Assembly (NCBI GenBank): GCA_046046245.1 | Contig: JBJOKE010000013.1 | Location: 1-25,407, forward strand | Source: UBA4615 sp046046245 | GTDB taxonomy: Bacteria; Pseudomonadota; Gammaproteobacteria; Burkholderiales; Burkholderiaceae_E | Length of the DNA stretch: 25,407 bases | Direction of reading: 5' to 3' | Shown here: piece by piece, positions 1 to 7,775 of the stretch | Position numbering within the stretch: position 1 is the stretch's first letter | How the letters are laid out: every line of letters begins with the position of its first letter | Program-made: the position numbers and the translations under genes | The notes under the pieces: generated by a model | What the model was told of the DNA's origin: nothing | The model's database searches: none | What the model saw: only the letters and a program-made list of their open reading frames with translations

Positions 1-686
1 TGGACGCCCAGGCGCGCGGCATGAACGTCGCCATGCGCAACGCCAACGACGGCATCTCGCTCGCGCAGACCGCCGAGGGCGCGCTCGGCAAGGTCACCGA
101 CATGCTGCAGCGGATGCGCGAGCTCGCGGTCCAGGCGGCCAACGCCAGCAACACCTCGACCGACCGGACCAGCCTGAACAGCGAGTTCCAGCAGCTCGCG
201 CAGGAGGTGGACCGCACGCTGACCTCCACCCGCTTCAACGGCCAGGCGATCATCGCGGGCTCGGCCGGCGCGCTGCAGTTCCAGATCGGCGCGAACAACG
301 CGGCGACCGACCAGCTGACGGTGACCACGTCCAACATGGCCACCAACACGAGCATCACCGCGATCACCGGCACCGCCGCGTCGATCGCCGGCACGACCTC
401 GACGGCCGCGAACTCGATGATCACCGCGCTGGACACGGCGATCGACGCGGTCAACAGCGAGCGCGCCACCTTCGGCGCGATCCAGAACCGCTTCGAGGCC
501 GTGATCGCGAACCTGCAGATCGGTGCCGAGGCCCAGACCGCCGCCCGCAGCCGGATCGTGGACGCGGACTTCGCGAAGGAGACCGCGAACCTGACCCGCG
601 CGCAGATCCTGCAGCAGGCCGGCACCGCGATGCTCGCTCAGGCCAACTCCTCGCCCCAGGGCGTGCTGGCCCTGCTGCGCGGCTGA
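1..686 (+). CDS. fliC: Flagellin, C-terminal part (5' end outside window)
   Basis: This is the filament subunit, exported through the flagellar type III apparatus and polymerised at the tip. The reading frame is already open at the left edge (first complete codon at position 3), so the start and the N-terminal D0 helix lie outside the window; the ATG at 21 is an internal Met. The visible part opens with the conserved D1 block RNANDGISLAQTAEGAL, then a helix with MRELAVQAANAS, and ends with the classic C-terminal D0/D1 helices (SRIVDADFAKETANLTRAQ, then the Leu-Leu-Arg-Gly terminus). Only about 80 variable residues separate the two conserved ends. The full protein should therefore be about 280-290 aa, a short flagellin with little or no D2/D3 outer domain. 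A strong hairpin follows the stop. Identification is certain; only the symbol (fliC or a paralogue) is open. Confidence 0.96.
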   Translation, partial: DAQARGMNVAMRNANDGISLAQTAEGALGKVTDMLQRMRELAVQAANASNTSTDRTSLNSEFQQLAQEVDRTLTSTRFNGQAIIAGSAGALQFQIGANNAATDQLTVTTSNMATNTSITAITGTAASIAGTTSTAANSMITALDTAIDAVNSERATFGAIQNRFEAVIANLQIGAEAQTAARSRIVDADFAKETANLTRAQILQQAGTAMLAQANSSPQGVLALLRG

Positions 687-718
687 CGCGGCCGCCCCGC
701 CCTCGGGCGGGCACGGTT

Positions 719-762
719 CCGGGGGCGCCCGGCGATCGTCCGCGATCGTCGCGCGCCCCCGG
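719..762. terminator. Hairpin between convergent flagellin and permease genes, probable bidirectional terminator
   Basis: A 10-bp perfect stem (CCGGGGGCGC at 719-728 with GCGCCCCCGG at 753-762) closes a 24-nt loop. It lies 33 nt after the flagellin stop and 7 nt from the permease stop on the other strand. A smaller hairpin (CCCGCC, CTCG loop, GGCGGG, 696-711) precedes it. There is no T-run, so intrinsic termination is inferred from the stem and the convergent position only. Confidence 0.6.
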
Positions 763-768
763 TGCGTT

Positions 769-2160
769 CTAGCGCGCCGGGTCGCGCGCGGCGCCGCCGC
801 GCGAGACCGCCACCATCAGCACCGCCCCCGCGGCGAGCACCGCGACGCCGACCCAGGCGGCGTTGACGCCGAGGAAGGTATTGCCGCCGACGTAGCCCAG
901 GCTCGACTGCAGCATGTATGCGCAGGCCGCGCAGAACACCAGCGGCAGGACCGGGTAGAGCGGCACGCGGAACGGCCGCGGGGTGTCCGGCTCGCGCCGG
1001 CGCAGCACGAAGAGGCTGACGCCGGCGAGCAGGAAGAACAGCCAGAACACCGGCGCGGTGTACTCGACCATCGTCGAGAAGCCGCCGCCGGTGGCGAGCC
1101 CGAGCAGCATCAGCGCGAGCGCGAAGCCGCCCTGCAGCAGCATCGCGTTGACCGGCGTGCCGCGGTCGTCGACCCATTCGCCGAGGCGCCCGAGCGCCGC
1201 CCAGTCGCGGCCCGCGGCGAAGTTCGAGCGGGCCCCGACGATCATCGTCGCGTTGATCGAGGTCAGCGCCGCGATCGCGACCATCAGCGAGATCAGCACC
1301 TCGCCGGTCTTGCCGAACGCGATGCCGAGCAGGTCGGCGGCGACGGCCTGCGACTTCGCCATGCCCGGCAGCCCGAGCCCGGCGAGATAGGCCCAGTTGG
1401 CGCCGAGGTAGAGCAGCGTCACCAGCACCAGCGAGCCGACCATCACGCGGACCATGTTCCGCTGCCGGTCGCGCAGTTCGGCGCTGATGTAGGCGCCCTC
1501 GTTCCAGCCGCCGAAGGTGAGCAGCACGAACACCATCGCGAAGCCGAAGGCCGGCAGCGAGAACGCGCCTGCCGGCGACGGGGCGGCCGCGGCAGCGGGC
1601 GCCGACGCGCCGAGACCGCCCACCGCGCAGACGAGCCCGGCGGCGAACACCAGCACGAGACCGGCGACCTCGACCGAGGTCAGCGCGACCTGCGTCGCCG
1701 CGCCCTGGCGGACGCCGCGCACGTTCAGCCAGGTCAGCGCGACGATCGAACCCGCCCCCCAGATCGCCGCCGACCACGGCCCGAGCGGCAGCACCTGGGT
1801 CATGTAGTCGCCGAACACGAACGCGAGCAGTGCGATCGAGCCGGTGGTGATGACCGAGAAGCGGCTCCACGCGAAGAGGAAGGACACGTGGCGCCCGAAG
1901 GCCCGGTGCAGGAAGTGGTAGTCGCCGCCGGCGCTCGGATAGGCGGTGGCGAGCTCGCAGTAGCAGAGCGCTCCGGCGATCGAGATGGCGCCGCCGAGGA
2001 CCCAGGCGGCGAGCATCCACGCGGCGCTCGGCGAGTTCATCGCGACCAGCGACGGCGCCTTGAAGATGCCGGCGCCGATCACGATGCCGACGACGATCGC
2101 GATCGCCTCGCGCGGGCCGAGCGTCTCGCGGGGCGTGCCCGATTGCGGGGACGGGGTCAT
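769..2160 (-). CDS. APC-superfamily amino acid permease
   Basis: This is an integral inner-membrane transporter of 463 aa with about 12 hydrophobic segments, the usual size and topology of amino acid/polyamine/organocation permeases. The first membrane segment carries the family substrate-binding motif GAGIFKAP. Further family signatures are AYPSAGGDYHFLHRAFG after TM2-TM3 and FGGWNEGAYISAELRD near the middle, which resembles the L-type (LAT-like) branch. An Ala/Pro-rich loop (around residues 185-197) sits between two segments. The substrate cannot be read from the sequence. The ATG is preceded by AGGAGAGAGGCAGG, a good ribosome binding site. It lies downstream of rpiA on the same strand with a 145-bp gap, so it may have its own promoter. 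No flagellar role is expected. The end is convergent with flagellin. Confidence 0.9.
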   Translation of the reverse strand: MTPSPQSGTPRETLGPREAIAIVVGIVIGAGIFKAPSLVAMNSPSAAWMLAAWVLGGAISIAGALCYCELATAYPSAGGDYHFLHRAFGRHVSFLFAWSRFSVITTGSIALLAFVFGDYMTQVLPLGPWSAAIWGAGSIVALTWLNVRGVRQGAATQVALTSVEVAGLVLVFAAGLVCAVGGLGASAPAAAAAPSPAGAFSLPAFGFAMVFVLLTFGGWNEGAYISAELRDRQRNMVRVMVGSLVLVTLLYLGANWAYLAGLGLPGMAKSQAVAADLLGIAFGKTGEVLISLMVAIAALTSINATMIVGARSNFAAGRDWAALGRLGEWVDDRGTPVNAMLLQGGFALALMLLGLATGGGFSTMVEYTAPVFWLFFLLAGVSLFVLRRREPDTPRPFRVPLYPVLPLVFCAACAYMLQSSLGYVGGNTFLGVNAAWVGVAVLAAGAVLMVAVSRGGAARDPAR

Positions 2161-2264
2161 CCTGCCTCTCTCCTGGATGGAATCTGACGCGCGGTCGCCG
2201 GCCCTTCGGGGCGGTCGCCGCGCGGCCGTGCAGGATACCCGCGCCGACGCCGCGGCGGCGCGAT

Positions 2265-2280
2265 GCCCGGCGCGCCGGGC
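2265..2280 (-). terminator. GC palindrome downstream of rpiA, weak terminator candidate
   Basis: A 16-nt perfect palindrome (GCCCGG, CGCG, CCGGGC) begins 26 nt after the rpiA stop within the 145-bp gap before the permease. No T-run follows. In DNA this rich in G and C a palindrome of this size can occur by chance. I see no convincing -35/-10 pair for the permease in the same gap; TATCCT around 2236-2241 is the only -10-like string. Confidence 0.3.
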
Positions 2281-2305
2281 CGGGTTCGCGCCGCGGCCGC
2301 GACCG

Positions 2306-2965
2306 TCAGCGGACCAGGGTCCGGACGCCCGCCGGATCGGCCACCAGCGCGACGTCGGCGCCGCGGCGCGCGAACAGTCCCACGGTGACCACGCCCGGCC
2401 ACTGGTTGACCTCGGTCTCCAGGCCCGCCGGGTCCTCGATCCGCAGCCCGTGGACGTCGAGGATCGGGTTGCCGTTGTCGGTCGTGAAGCCGGACCGCGG
2501 GCGCGCGTCGCCGCCGAGCCGCGCGAACCAGCGGGTGACCAGCGGCACCGCCAGCGGGATCACCTCGACCGGCAGCGGGAAGCGGCCCATCACCTGCACG
2601 CACTTCGACGCGTCGACGATGCAGACGAACCGGTCGGCCGCGGCGGCGACGATCTTCTCGCGCGTCAGCGCGCCGCCGCCGCCCTTGACCATCCTCAGCA
2701 GCGGATCGATCTCGTCGGCGCCGTCGACGTAGACCGGCATCGCATCGACCGCGTCGAGGCCCAGGACCTCGATGCCCTGCTCGCGCAGCAGCGCGCTGCT
2801 GCGCTCGGAGCTGGAGACGGCCCCGCGCACGCGGTCGCGGATGCGACCGAGCTCGCGGATGAAGAAGCCGACGGTCGAGCCGCTGCCGACGCCGACGACG
2901 GCGCCTTCGACGACATGGGCGATCGCCGCGCGGGCGACGGCTTCCTTGAGCTGGTCCTGGTTCAT
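2306..2965 (-). CDS. rpiA: Ribose-5-phosphate isomerase A
   Basis: This cytoplasmic enzyme interconverts ribose-5-phosphate and ribulose-5-phosphate in the non-oxidative pentose phosphate pathway. The product is 219 aa, the same length as E. coli RpiA and colinear with it. The substrate phosphate loop GVGSGSTV lies at residues 25-32, DGADEID at 81-87 and KGGGGALTREK at 94-104. The catalytic and binding residues known for the E. coli enzyme (Asp81, Asp84, Lys94, Glu103) fall at identical positions. The ATG at 2965 was chosen because it gives exactly this family N-terminus (MNQDQLKEAV); the same frame stays open far upstream, but that stretch is the antisense frame of the neighbouring regulator. 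The upstream Shine-Dalgarno is weak. It lies 44 bp after the GGDEF-EAL gene, so co-transcription is possible. It is a housekeeping gene next to a flagellar cluster. Confidence 0.96.
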   Translation of the reverse strand: MNQDQLKEAVARAAIAHVVEGAVVGVGSGSTVGFFIRELGRIRDRVRGAVSSSERSSALLREQGIEVLGLDAVDAMPVYVDGADEIDPLLRMVKGGGGALTREKIVAAAADRFVCIVDASKCVQVMGRFPLPVEVIPLAVPLVTRWFARLGGDARPRSGFTTDNGNPILDVHGLRIEDPAGLETEVNQWPGVVTVGLFARRGADVALVADPAGVRTLVR

Positions 2966-3009
2966 CGTGCCTGGGGGAACGGGAGGGGGTGGCGGACCCC
3001 GCCATTGTC

Positions 3010-4845
3010 TCAGGCCTGGAGCACACCCAGCGGGCCGACGCGCAGCGTGGCGGGCCGACCGTCGAAGGCGCTCCACCAGGCCGACAGGTCCTGCGCCGGC
3101 ATCGGCTTCGCGAAGTAGAAGCCCTGGACCTCGTCGCAGCCTAGCGCGCGCAGCGCGTCGAGCTGTGCCCGCGTCTCGACACCCTCGGCGACGGTCGCGA
3201 GTCCGAGCGCCTGCGCGAGTGCGGTGATCGAGCGCACGACCGCTCGGCTCTGGCCGCTGCCGCCGAGCGAGTCGACGAAGCTGCGGTCGATCTTCAGCGT
3301 GTCGATCGGCAGCTGGGTCAGGTAGGCGAGCGACGACCAGCCGGTGCCGAAGTCGTCGAGCGCGAGCCGCACCCCGAGGTGCTTGAGGCCGCGCAGGCTG
3401 TCCAGCGAGCGCTCGACGTCCCGCATCACGCCGGTCTCGGTCAGTTCGAGCTCGAGCGCCGCCGGCTCCAGGCCGCTCGCCTCGAGGGTGTCGCGCACGT
3501 CCTCGGCGAAGCCGGGCCGCTCGAGGTGACGCGCGTGGATGTTGACCGAGACGGTGCCCACCGGCACGCCGGCGTCGCGCCAGCGGCGGACCTGCTGGAG
3601 CGCCTCGCCGATCGCCCAGTCGCCCATCGGCTGGATCAGCCCGGTCTCCTCGGCGATCGGGATGAAGTCGCCGGGGGAGACCAGGCGATCGTCGCGGCGC
3701 CAGCGCATCAGCGCCTCGACGCCGGCGACGCGGCGGCTGCGCGGATCGACGATCGGCTGGTAGTGGAGCACCAGCTCGTCGCGCTCGATCGCGCCGTGCA
3801 GCGCGGCCTCGAGGTCGAAGCGCCCGCGTTCGCCGTGGCCGAGCTCGGGTCTGGAGCGTCGCCAGCAGTGGCCGCCGATCGCCTTGGCCGCCGCCATCGC
3901 CTGGCCGGCGCGGGCGAGCAAGGCCTCGGCCGCCGGCCCGGGGTCGCCGGCGACGTCCGGCCGGCAGGCGATGCCGACCGACGCGCGCAGCACGAAGTCC
4001 AGGCCGCCGCAGCGCATCGGCCGCGACAGCTCGGCCGCGGCGATCTGCGCGGCACGCTCGGCCGCCGCGTCGGAGGGCAGCGACGGGAAGAACAGCGCGA
4101 ACTCGTCGCCCGCGAGCCGGCCGAAGACCACCGACGGCAGGTTCCGGAAGGCCGCCTGCAGCCGCAGGGCGACCTGGCGCAGCGTCTCGTCGCCGGCGGC
4201 GGCGCCCAGGGCATCGTTGAGCCGCTGGAAGCGGTCGAGGTCGAGGACCAGCAGCGCCGCCGGCCGGACGGGCGCATCCGGCGCCTCGGCGTCCAGCCGC
4301 GACCGGACCTCGGCGAGGAAGCCGCGGCGGTTCAGCATGCCGGTCAGCGGATCGCGCTGCACCAGCTCGCGGACTCGGCGGACCGAGGCCTGCGCGAGGC
4401 CGTGTGCCCGGTCGAGCCGAACGCGGCTGCTGGCGAGTTCGGTGTGCAGCCGCGCGGCACCGACCAGGTGCGCGATCCGCTCGGCGAGCAGCTTCCACTG
4501 GGCCGACCGGCGCAGGAAGTCGGTCGCGCCGGCGGTGAACGCCTGCTCGACCGTCGCCTCGTCGTCGCGACGGCCCAGGGCCAGGACCGGCACCGGAGGC
4601 TCGCCGGCCTGCTCGGCCAGCCGGCGCAGCGGCCCGGTCCCGGGGTCGGCGACCAGCCCCGCGTCGACCACGATCGCGTCCGGTCGCGCGCCGGCAAGGT
4701 CGGCGAGCGCGCGCGGCAGGTCGGTCGCGGTACGGACCTCGACGCCCAGGGCGGCGAGGCCGCGGACGACGTCGCGTCGCCAGACGGCATCGCCGTCGAC
4801 CAGCAGGATTCGGACCGGCCCTTCGGGACGGGAAACGGCGGACAA
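3010..4845 (-). CDS. Receiver-GGDEF-EAL protein (c-di-GMP regulator)
   Basis: This 611-aa cytoplasmic protein has an N-terminal CheY-like receiver (about 10-130), a linker helix, a GGDEF domain (about 162-330) and an EAL domain (about 345-590). The receiver keeps acidic residues (Asp17, Asp19) and the phospho-acceptor candidate Asp61. It lacks the usual Ser/Thr (LALGRR instead of L-T/S-A) and the conserved Lys-Pro (FLRR instead of K-P), so phosphorylation may be lost or altered. The cyclase motif reads AGDEF (245-249), a variant found in some active cyclases; no upstream RxxD inhibitory site is visible. The EAL domain looks catalytically complete: EAL 378-380, Asn435, ELTET 467-471, DDFGTG 497-502, Lys518, Glu554 and QGFYFAKP 574-581. 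Net phosphodiesterase activity is therefore the better guess. It sits 108 bp downstream of flgL on the same strand, suggesting a role in motility control. Confidence 0.92.
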   Translation of the reverse strand: MSAVSRPEGPVRILLVDGDAVWRRDVVRGLAALGVEVRTATDLPRALADLAGARPDAIVVDAGLVADPGTGPLRRLAEQAGEPPVPVLALGRRDDEATVEQAFTAGATDFLRRSAQWKLLAERIAHLVGAARLHTELASSRVRLDRAHGLAQASVRRVRELVQRDPLTGMLNRRGFLAEVRSRLDAEAPDAPVRPAALLVLDLDRFQRLNDALGAAAGDETLRQVALRLQAAFRNLPSVVFGRLAGDEFALFFPSLPSDAAAERAAQIAAAELSRPMRCGGLDFVLRASVGIACRPDVAGDPGPAAEALLARAGQAMAAAKAIGGHCWRRSRPELGHGERGRFDLEAALHGAIERDELVLHYQPIVDPRSRRVAGVEALMRWRRDDRLVSPGDFIPIAEETGLIQPMGDWAIGEALQQVRRWRDAGVPVGTVSVNIHARHLERPGFAEDVRDTLEASGLEPAALELELTETGVMRDVERSLDSLRGLKHLGVRLALDDFGTGWSSLAYLTQLPIDTLKIDRSFVDSLGGSGQSRAVVRSITALAQALGLATVAEGVETRAQLDALRALGCDEVQGFYFAKPMPAQDLSAWWSAFDGRPATLRVGPLGVLQA

Positions 4846-4859
4846 GAGAGGGGTCGCTC

Positions 4860-4879
4860 GATCGGGTCGGGGCCCGATC
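4860..4879 (-). terminator. Hairpin between flgL and the GGDEF-EAL gene
   Basis: A 7-bp stem (GATCGGG 4860-4866 with CCCGATC 4873-4879) with a 6-nt loop lies in the 108-bp gap after flgL, just upstream of the GGDEF-EAL start. A second possible stem (CCCGCG 4892-4897 with CGCGGG 4911-4916) lies nearer flgL. Neither has a T-run. They could attenuate read-through from the flgB-L operon or be incidental. Confidence 0.3.
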
Positions 4880-4953
4880 CTACCCCAGGAGCCCGCGCGG
4901 CGGGCGGGTCCGCGGGCCCGGAAACCACGGGGTCCCGGATGCCCCCGGTCGGT

Positions 4954-5862
4954 CTACACGTAGTCGAAGAGCGACATCTTCGAGATCTGGGCGTAGCTCT
5001 TCATCGCGGCCTCGAGCGCCGTCTGGTGCTGCGACATGTCGGAGATCGCCCGCGCGAAGTCGACGTCGACCAGCTGCGACAGCCGCGTCTGGTTCTCGAT
5101 GCTGCCCGTCTCGAGCGCCTGCTCGTGGGCGTCGATCGCCTTCAGGCGCTCGCCGACCATCGTGCGGGTGATGCCGAGCCGATCGATCGAGCGATCGACC
5201 GCATCGAGCGCGGTGCCGGTCGCGGCGACGGCCTGCGCGCTCGTCGTCGCCGGGTTCGACAGCGACGCGATCGCGGCGTCGAGCCGCGAGAAGATGCTCT
5301 CGGTGCCGGTCGTCGTGCGGATCGCGGTGAAGTTCTCCCGGCCGTCGAGCGACACCGGGTTCTGCTGCTGCTGGCCCACGGTGACCGTGCCGGCGGGCGG
5401 CGCGAAGACCGTGCCGGTCGCATCGATCGGCGCCGCGAGCGTACCCTGCCCGCCGAACACGTAGCCGCCGGTGCCATCGCCGCGGTTGGCGATCGACAGC
5501 AGCTGGTCGCGCAGCTGGCGCAGCGCCTCGGCGTACTTCGCGCGGTCGCCCGGCCCGGCGGTGGCCGTGCCCGCGCCGAGCAGCGCCTCGCGGGCCGACT
5601 GCAGCACCTCGGTCGCGTCGCCGAGCGCGGTGTCGGCGCTCGAGAGCATCTGGCGAGCCGTCGTCGCCGCGCGCTTCTCCGACTCGATCCGGGCCTCCTT
5701 GGACCGGAGCCGCTCGGCCTCGGCCGCGGCGACCGGATCGTCGGAGGGCGCGGTCACCCGCCGGCCCGACGAGATCTGGGCCTGCACGTCGGACAGCCTC
5801 GCCTGGCGCTCGGCGATGCCGTCGATCGACATCTGCTGGGAATAGGCGGTTCCGATCCTCAT
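4954..5862 (-). CDS. flgL: Flagellar hook-filament junction protein FlgL (HAP3)
   Basis: FlgL is the second of the two junction proteins that join hook to filament. It is exported with the FlgN chaperone. The product is 302 aa, close to the enterobacterial 317 aa. The flagellin-like N-terminal helix is clear (MRIGTAYSQQM, then QISSGRRVTAPSDDPVAAAEAERL), and the C-terminal helix pairs with it (LSQLVDVDFARAISDMSQHQ to SLFDYV). The central part is variable (GYVFGGQGT around residue 130). The ATG at 5862 follows a GGAG ten bases upstream. It is the last gene of the flgB-L operon, 22 bp after flgK. The length and both conserved ends show an intact gene. Confidence 0.96.
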   Translation of the reverse strand: MRIGTAYSQQMSIDGIAERQARLSDVQAQISSGRRVTAPSDDPVAAAEAERLRSKEARIESEKRAATTARQMLSSADTALGDATEVLQSAREALLGAGTATAGPGDRAKYAEALRQLRDQLLSIANRGDGTGGYVFGGQGTLAAPIDATGTVFAPPAGTVTVGQQQQNPVSLDGRENFTAIRTTTGTESIFSRLDAAIASLSNPATTSAQAVAATGTALDAVDRSIDRLGITRTMVGERLKAIDAHEQALETGSIENQTRLSQLVDVDFARAISDMSQHQTALEAAMKSYAQISKMSLFDYV

Positions 5863-5884
5863 CGTGGCGCTCCGTGGGTCCCGG

Positions 5885-7762
5885 TCAACCCGCCGCCTCG
5901 AGCAGCGAGCGGAACATCTCGTTGGCGGTCGCGATCACCTTGGCCGCCGCCTGGTAGGCCTGCTGGTACTGCAGCAGCCGGGCCGCCTCCTCGTCGAGGT
6001 TGACCCCCGACATCTCGGAGCGGGCCCGCTCGGCGTCGTCGTAGAGCCGCTGGCTCATGTCGCCGGCCGCCCTGGCCGTCTGCGCGCGGCCACCGAGGTC
6101 GCCGATCAGCTCGGCGTAGCGGTCGATCGCCTTGCCGCCGTCGACGAAGGTCGCATCGCCGAGGGCCTGCATCGCGCGGGCGTTGCGGTTGTCGGCCGCC
6201 GGGTTGGGCGTCGCCGAGATCTTCATCGTGTCGCCGGCGGCGGGCGTGCCATCGAGCGTCACCGACCAGCCGTTGTACGACAGCATCATGCCCGGGCTGT
6301 AGGCGAGCCCCGTCGGGTTGCCGGTCCCCGCGCCGCTGACCGAGAAGGTGCCGGCACCGGTGAACGTGATGGTGACGGTCGCACTGGTGATCGCGCCGAT
6401 GGACGAGACGTCGATCGCGGAGGCCTTCAGGTCGCCGGTGTTGGCGGGGCCCGCCTCGGCCACCACCGGCATCGCGGTCGCGACCCGCTGCGCGCCCGAC
6501 AGCAGCGCCTTCGCGCCCGAGGCGTAGCCGCTCGCGGCGCGGACGAGGAACCGGTCGCCCGCGGACGGCGTGCCCGAGCCGAGCGACAGGGCCAGCCCGT
6601 CCAAGGTCTGCGGCATCGACGCGTAGGTCTGCGCGACGCCGTCGGACAGGCGGGTCACGGTGTACTGGCCGCCGGCAAAGGCGATCTCGTAGTCGCTCGG
6701 CTTCAGCGCGGAGGGATCGGCGATCGCCGCCGAGAAGGCCGCACTGCCGGCGTTGGCGGCCGCGCCGGTGACGGTCGGCGTGCCGATCGCGAACATCGGC
6801 TGACCGACATTGCCGGTCGCGTCCAGGCCCCGCCCCTGCCGGGTGTTGAACGCGCCGGCGACCGCCGCGTACAGGCGGCCGACCTGCGCGCGCGCCGAGT
6901 CGACGTCCTCGTTGGCGAACTTCATCAGCCCGGACAGCGCACCGCCCAGCTCGCTCGAGTCCATCGCGAGCGAGACCCCGTTGCTGCGGACCACGGTGAC
7001 CGACTGCTTGGTCGCGTCGAGCGGATCGTTGACCAGCTGCAGGCTCGAGGCGCTGTCGCCCACCACCAGCGGCTCGCCACGCGCGGAGGTGACGGTGATC
7101 GTGCCGTCCTGGCCGAAGGTCGCGTTCGCGCGCAGCGACCCGTTCAGGTCCTGCAGCAGCTTGTCGCGCTGGTCGAGCAGCGAGTTCGGCTCGCCGCTGC
7201 CGCCGCGGGCATCGGCGATCTTCGCGTTCAGGCCGGCGAGCGCCTTCAGCACGCCGTTCGCCGTCGTGACCTCGTTCTGCATCCGCCCCTGCGCCGACTG
7301 GCGCAGCTCGAGCAGGCGCGTGTCGATCGACTGCGCGCGCGACGCGAAGCCCTCGGCGCGGGTCAGCACCGCCGAGCGCGCCGCCGGATCGGACGGGCGC
7401 GCGGTGACGTCGGCGAACGCGGCGACGAAGTCGTCGAAGGCCGCCCCCAGGCCGGACTGCGGATCGGAGAAGACGTTCTCGAGCCGCTGCAGCGCATCGG
7501 CACGGGTGGTGTCCTGCGCGGCCGAGGACCTGGTGGCGGCCGACTCGCGGACGAGGAAGGCGTCGTAGACCCTGCGGACGTTGACCACGTCGACGCCGCG
7601 CCCGATCCAGCCCGACGCGTCCATGTTGCCGGCTTCCTGCAGCATCGCCTCGCGGCGCACGTAGCCCGGCGTGTTGACGTTCGCGATGTTCTGTCCGGTG
7701 GTCTGCAGCTGCGCGTAGGCCGCGCCCATCGCGCTGCTGCCGATCCTCATCAGGTCGCCCAT
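5885..7762 (-). CDS. flgK: Flagellar hook-associated protein FlgK (HAP1)
   Basis: FlgK is the junction protein directly on the hook tip. The product is 625 aa, longer than the 547 aa of the enterobacterial protein, with the extra length in the variable central region. The N-terminal rod/hook motif GQNIANVNTPGYVRRE is at about residues 23-38. The C-terminal motif is also present (VNLDEEAARLLQYQQAYQAA, then a short tail with MFRSLLEAAG). I chose the ATG at 7762 because GAGGA lies seven bases upstream. An in-frame ATG four codons later (7750, MRIGSS) fits some homologues but has no Shine-Dalgarno. It follows flgJ by 13 bp and precedes flgL by 22 bp, as usual for this operon. Confidence 0.95.
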   Translation of the reverse strand: MGDLMRIGSSAMGAAYAQLQTTGQNIANVNTPGYVRREAMLQEAGNMDASGWIGRGVDVVNVRRVYDAFLVRESAATRSSAAQDTTRADALQRLENVFSDPQSGLGAAFDDFVAAFADVTARPSDPAARSAVLTRAEGFASRAQSIDTRLLELRQSAQGRMQNEVTTANGVLKALAGLNAKIADARGGSGEPNSLLDQRDKLLQDLNGSLRANATFGQDGTITVTSARGEPLVVGDSASSLQLVNDPLDATKQSVTVVRSNGVSLAMDSSELGGALSGLMKFANEDVDSARAQVGRLYAAVAGAFNTRQGRGLDATGNVGQPMFAIGTPTVTGAAANAGSAAFSAAIADPSALKPSDYEIAFAGGQYTVTRLSDGVAQTYASMPQTLDGLALSLGSGTPSAGDRFLVRAASGYASGAKALLSGAQRVATAMPVVAEAGPANTGDLKASAIDVSSIGAITSATVTITFTGAGTFSVSGAGTGNPTGLAYSPGMMLSYNGWSVTLDGTPAAGDTMKISATPNPAADNRNARAMQALGDATFVDGGKAIDRYAELIGDLGGRAQTARAAGDMSQRLYDDAERARSEMSGVNLDEEAARLLQYQQAYQAAAKVIATANEMFRSLLEAAG

Positions 7763-7775
7763 CTCGTCCTCGCCG

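Noticed and set aside
4846..4953. Sigma-70 promoter for the GGDEF-EAL gene (TAGGAT as -10)
   Set aside because: No -35 hexamer at suitable spacing; a single hexamer match is not enough.
3379..6003. Very long plus-strand open frame (874 codons) opposite the GGDEF-EAL gene and flgL
   Set aside because: It is antisense to two clearly recognisable genes and its product is Arg/Gly/Ala-rich with no domain. High G+C removes stop codons from the antisense frame.
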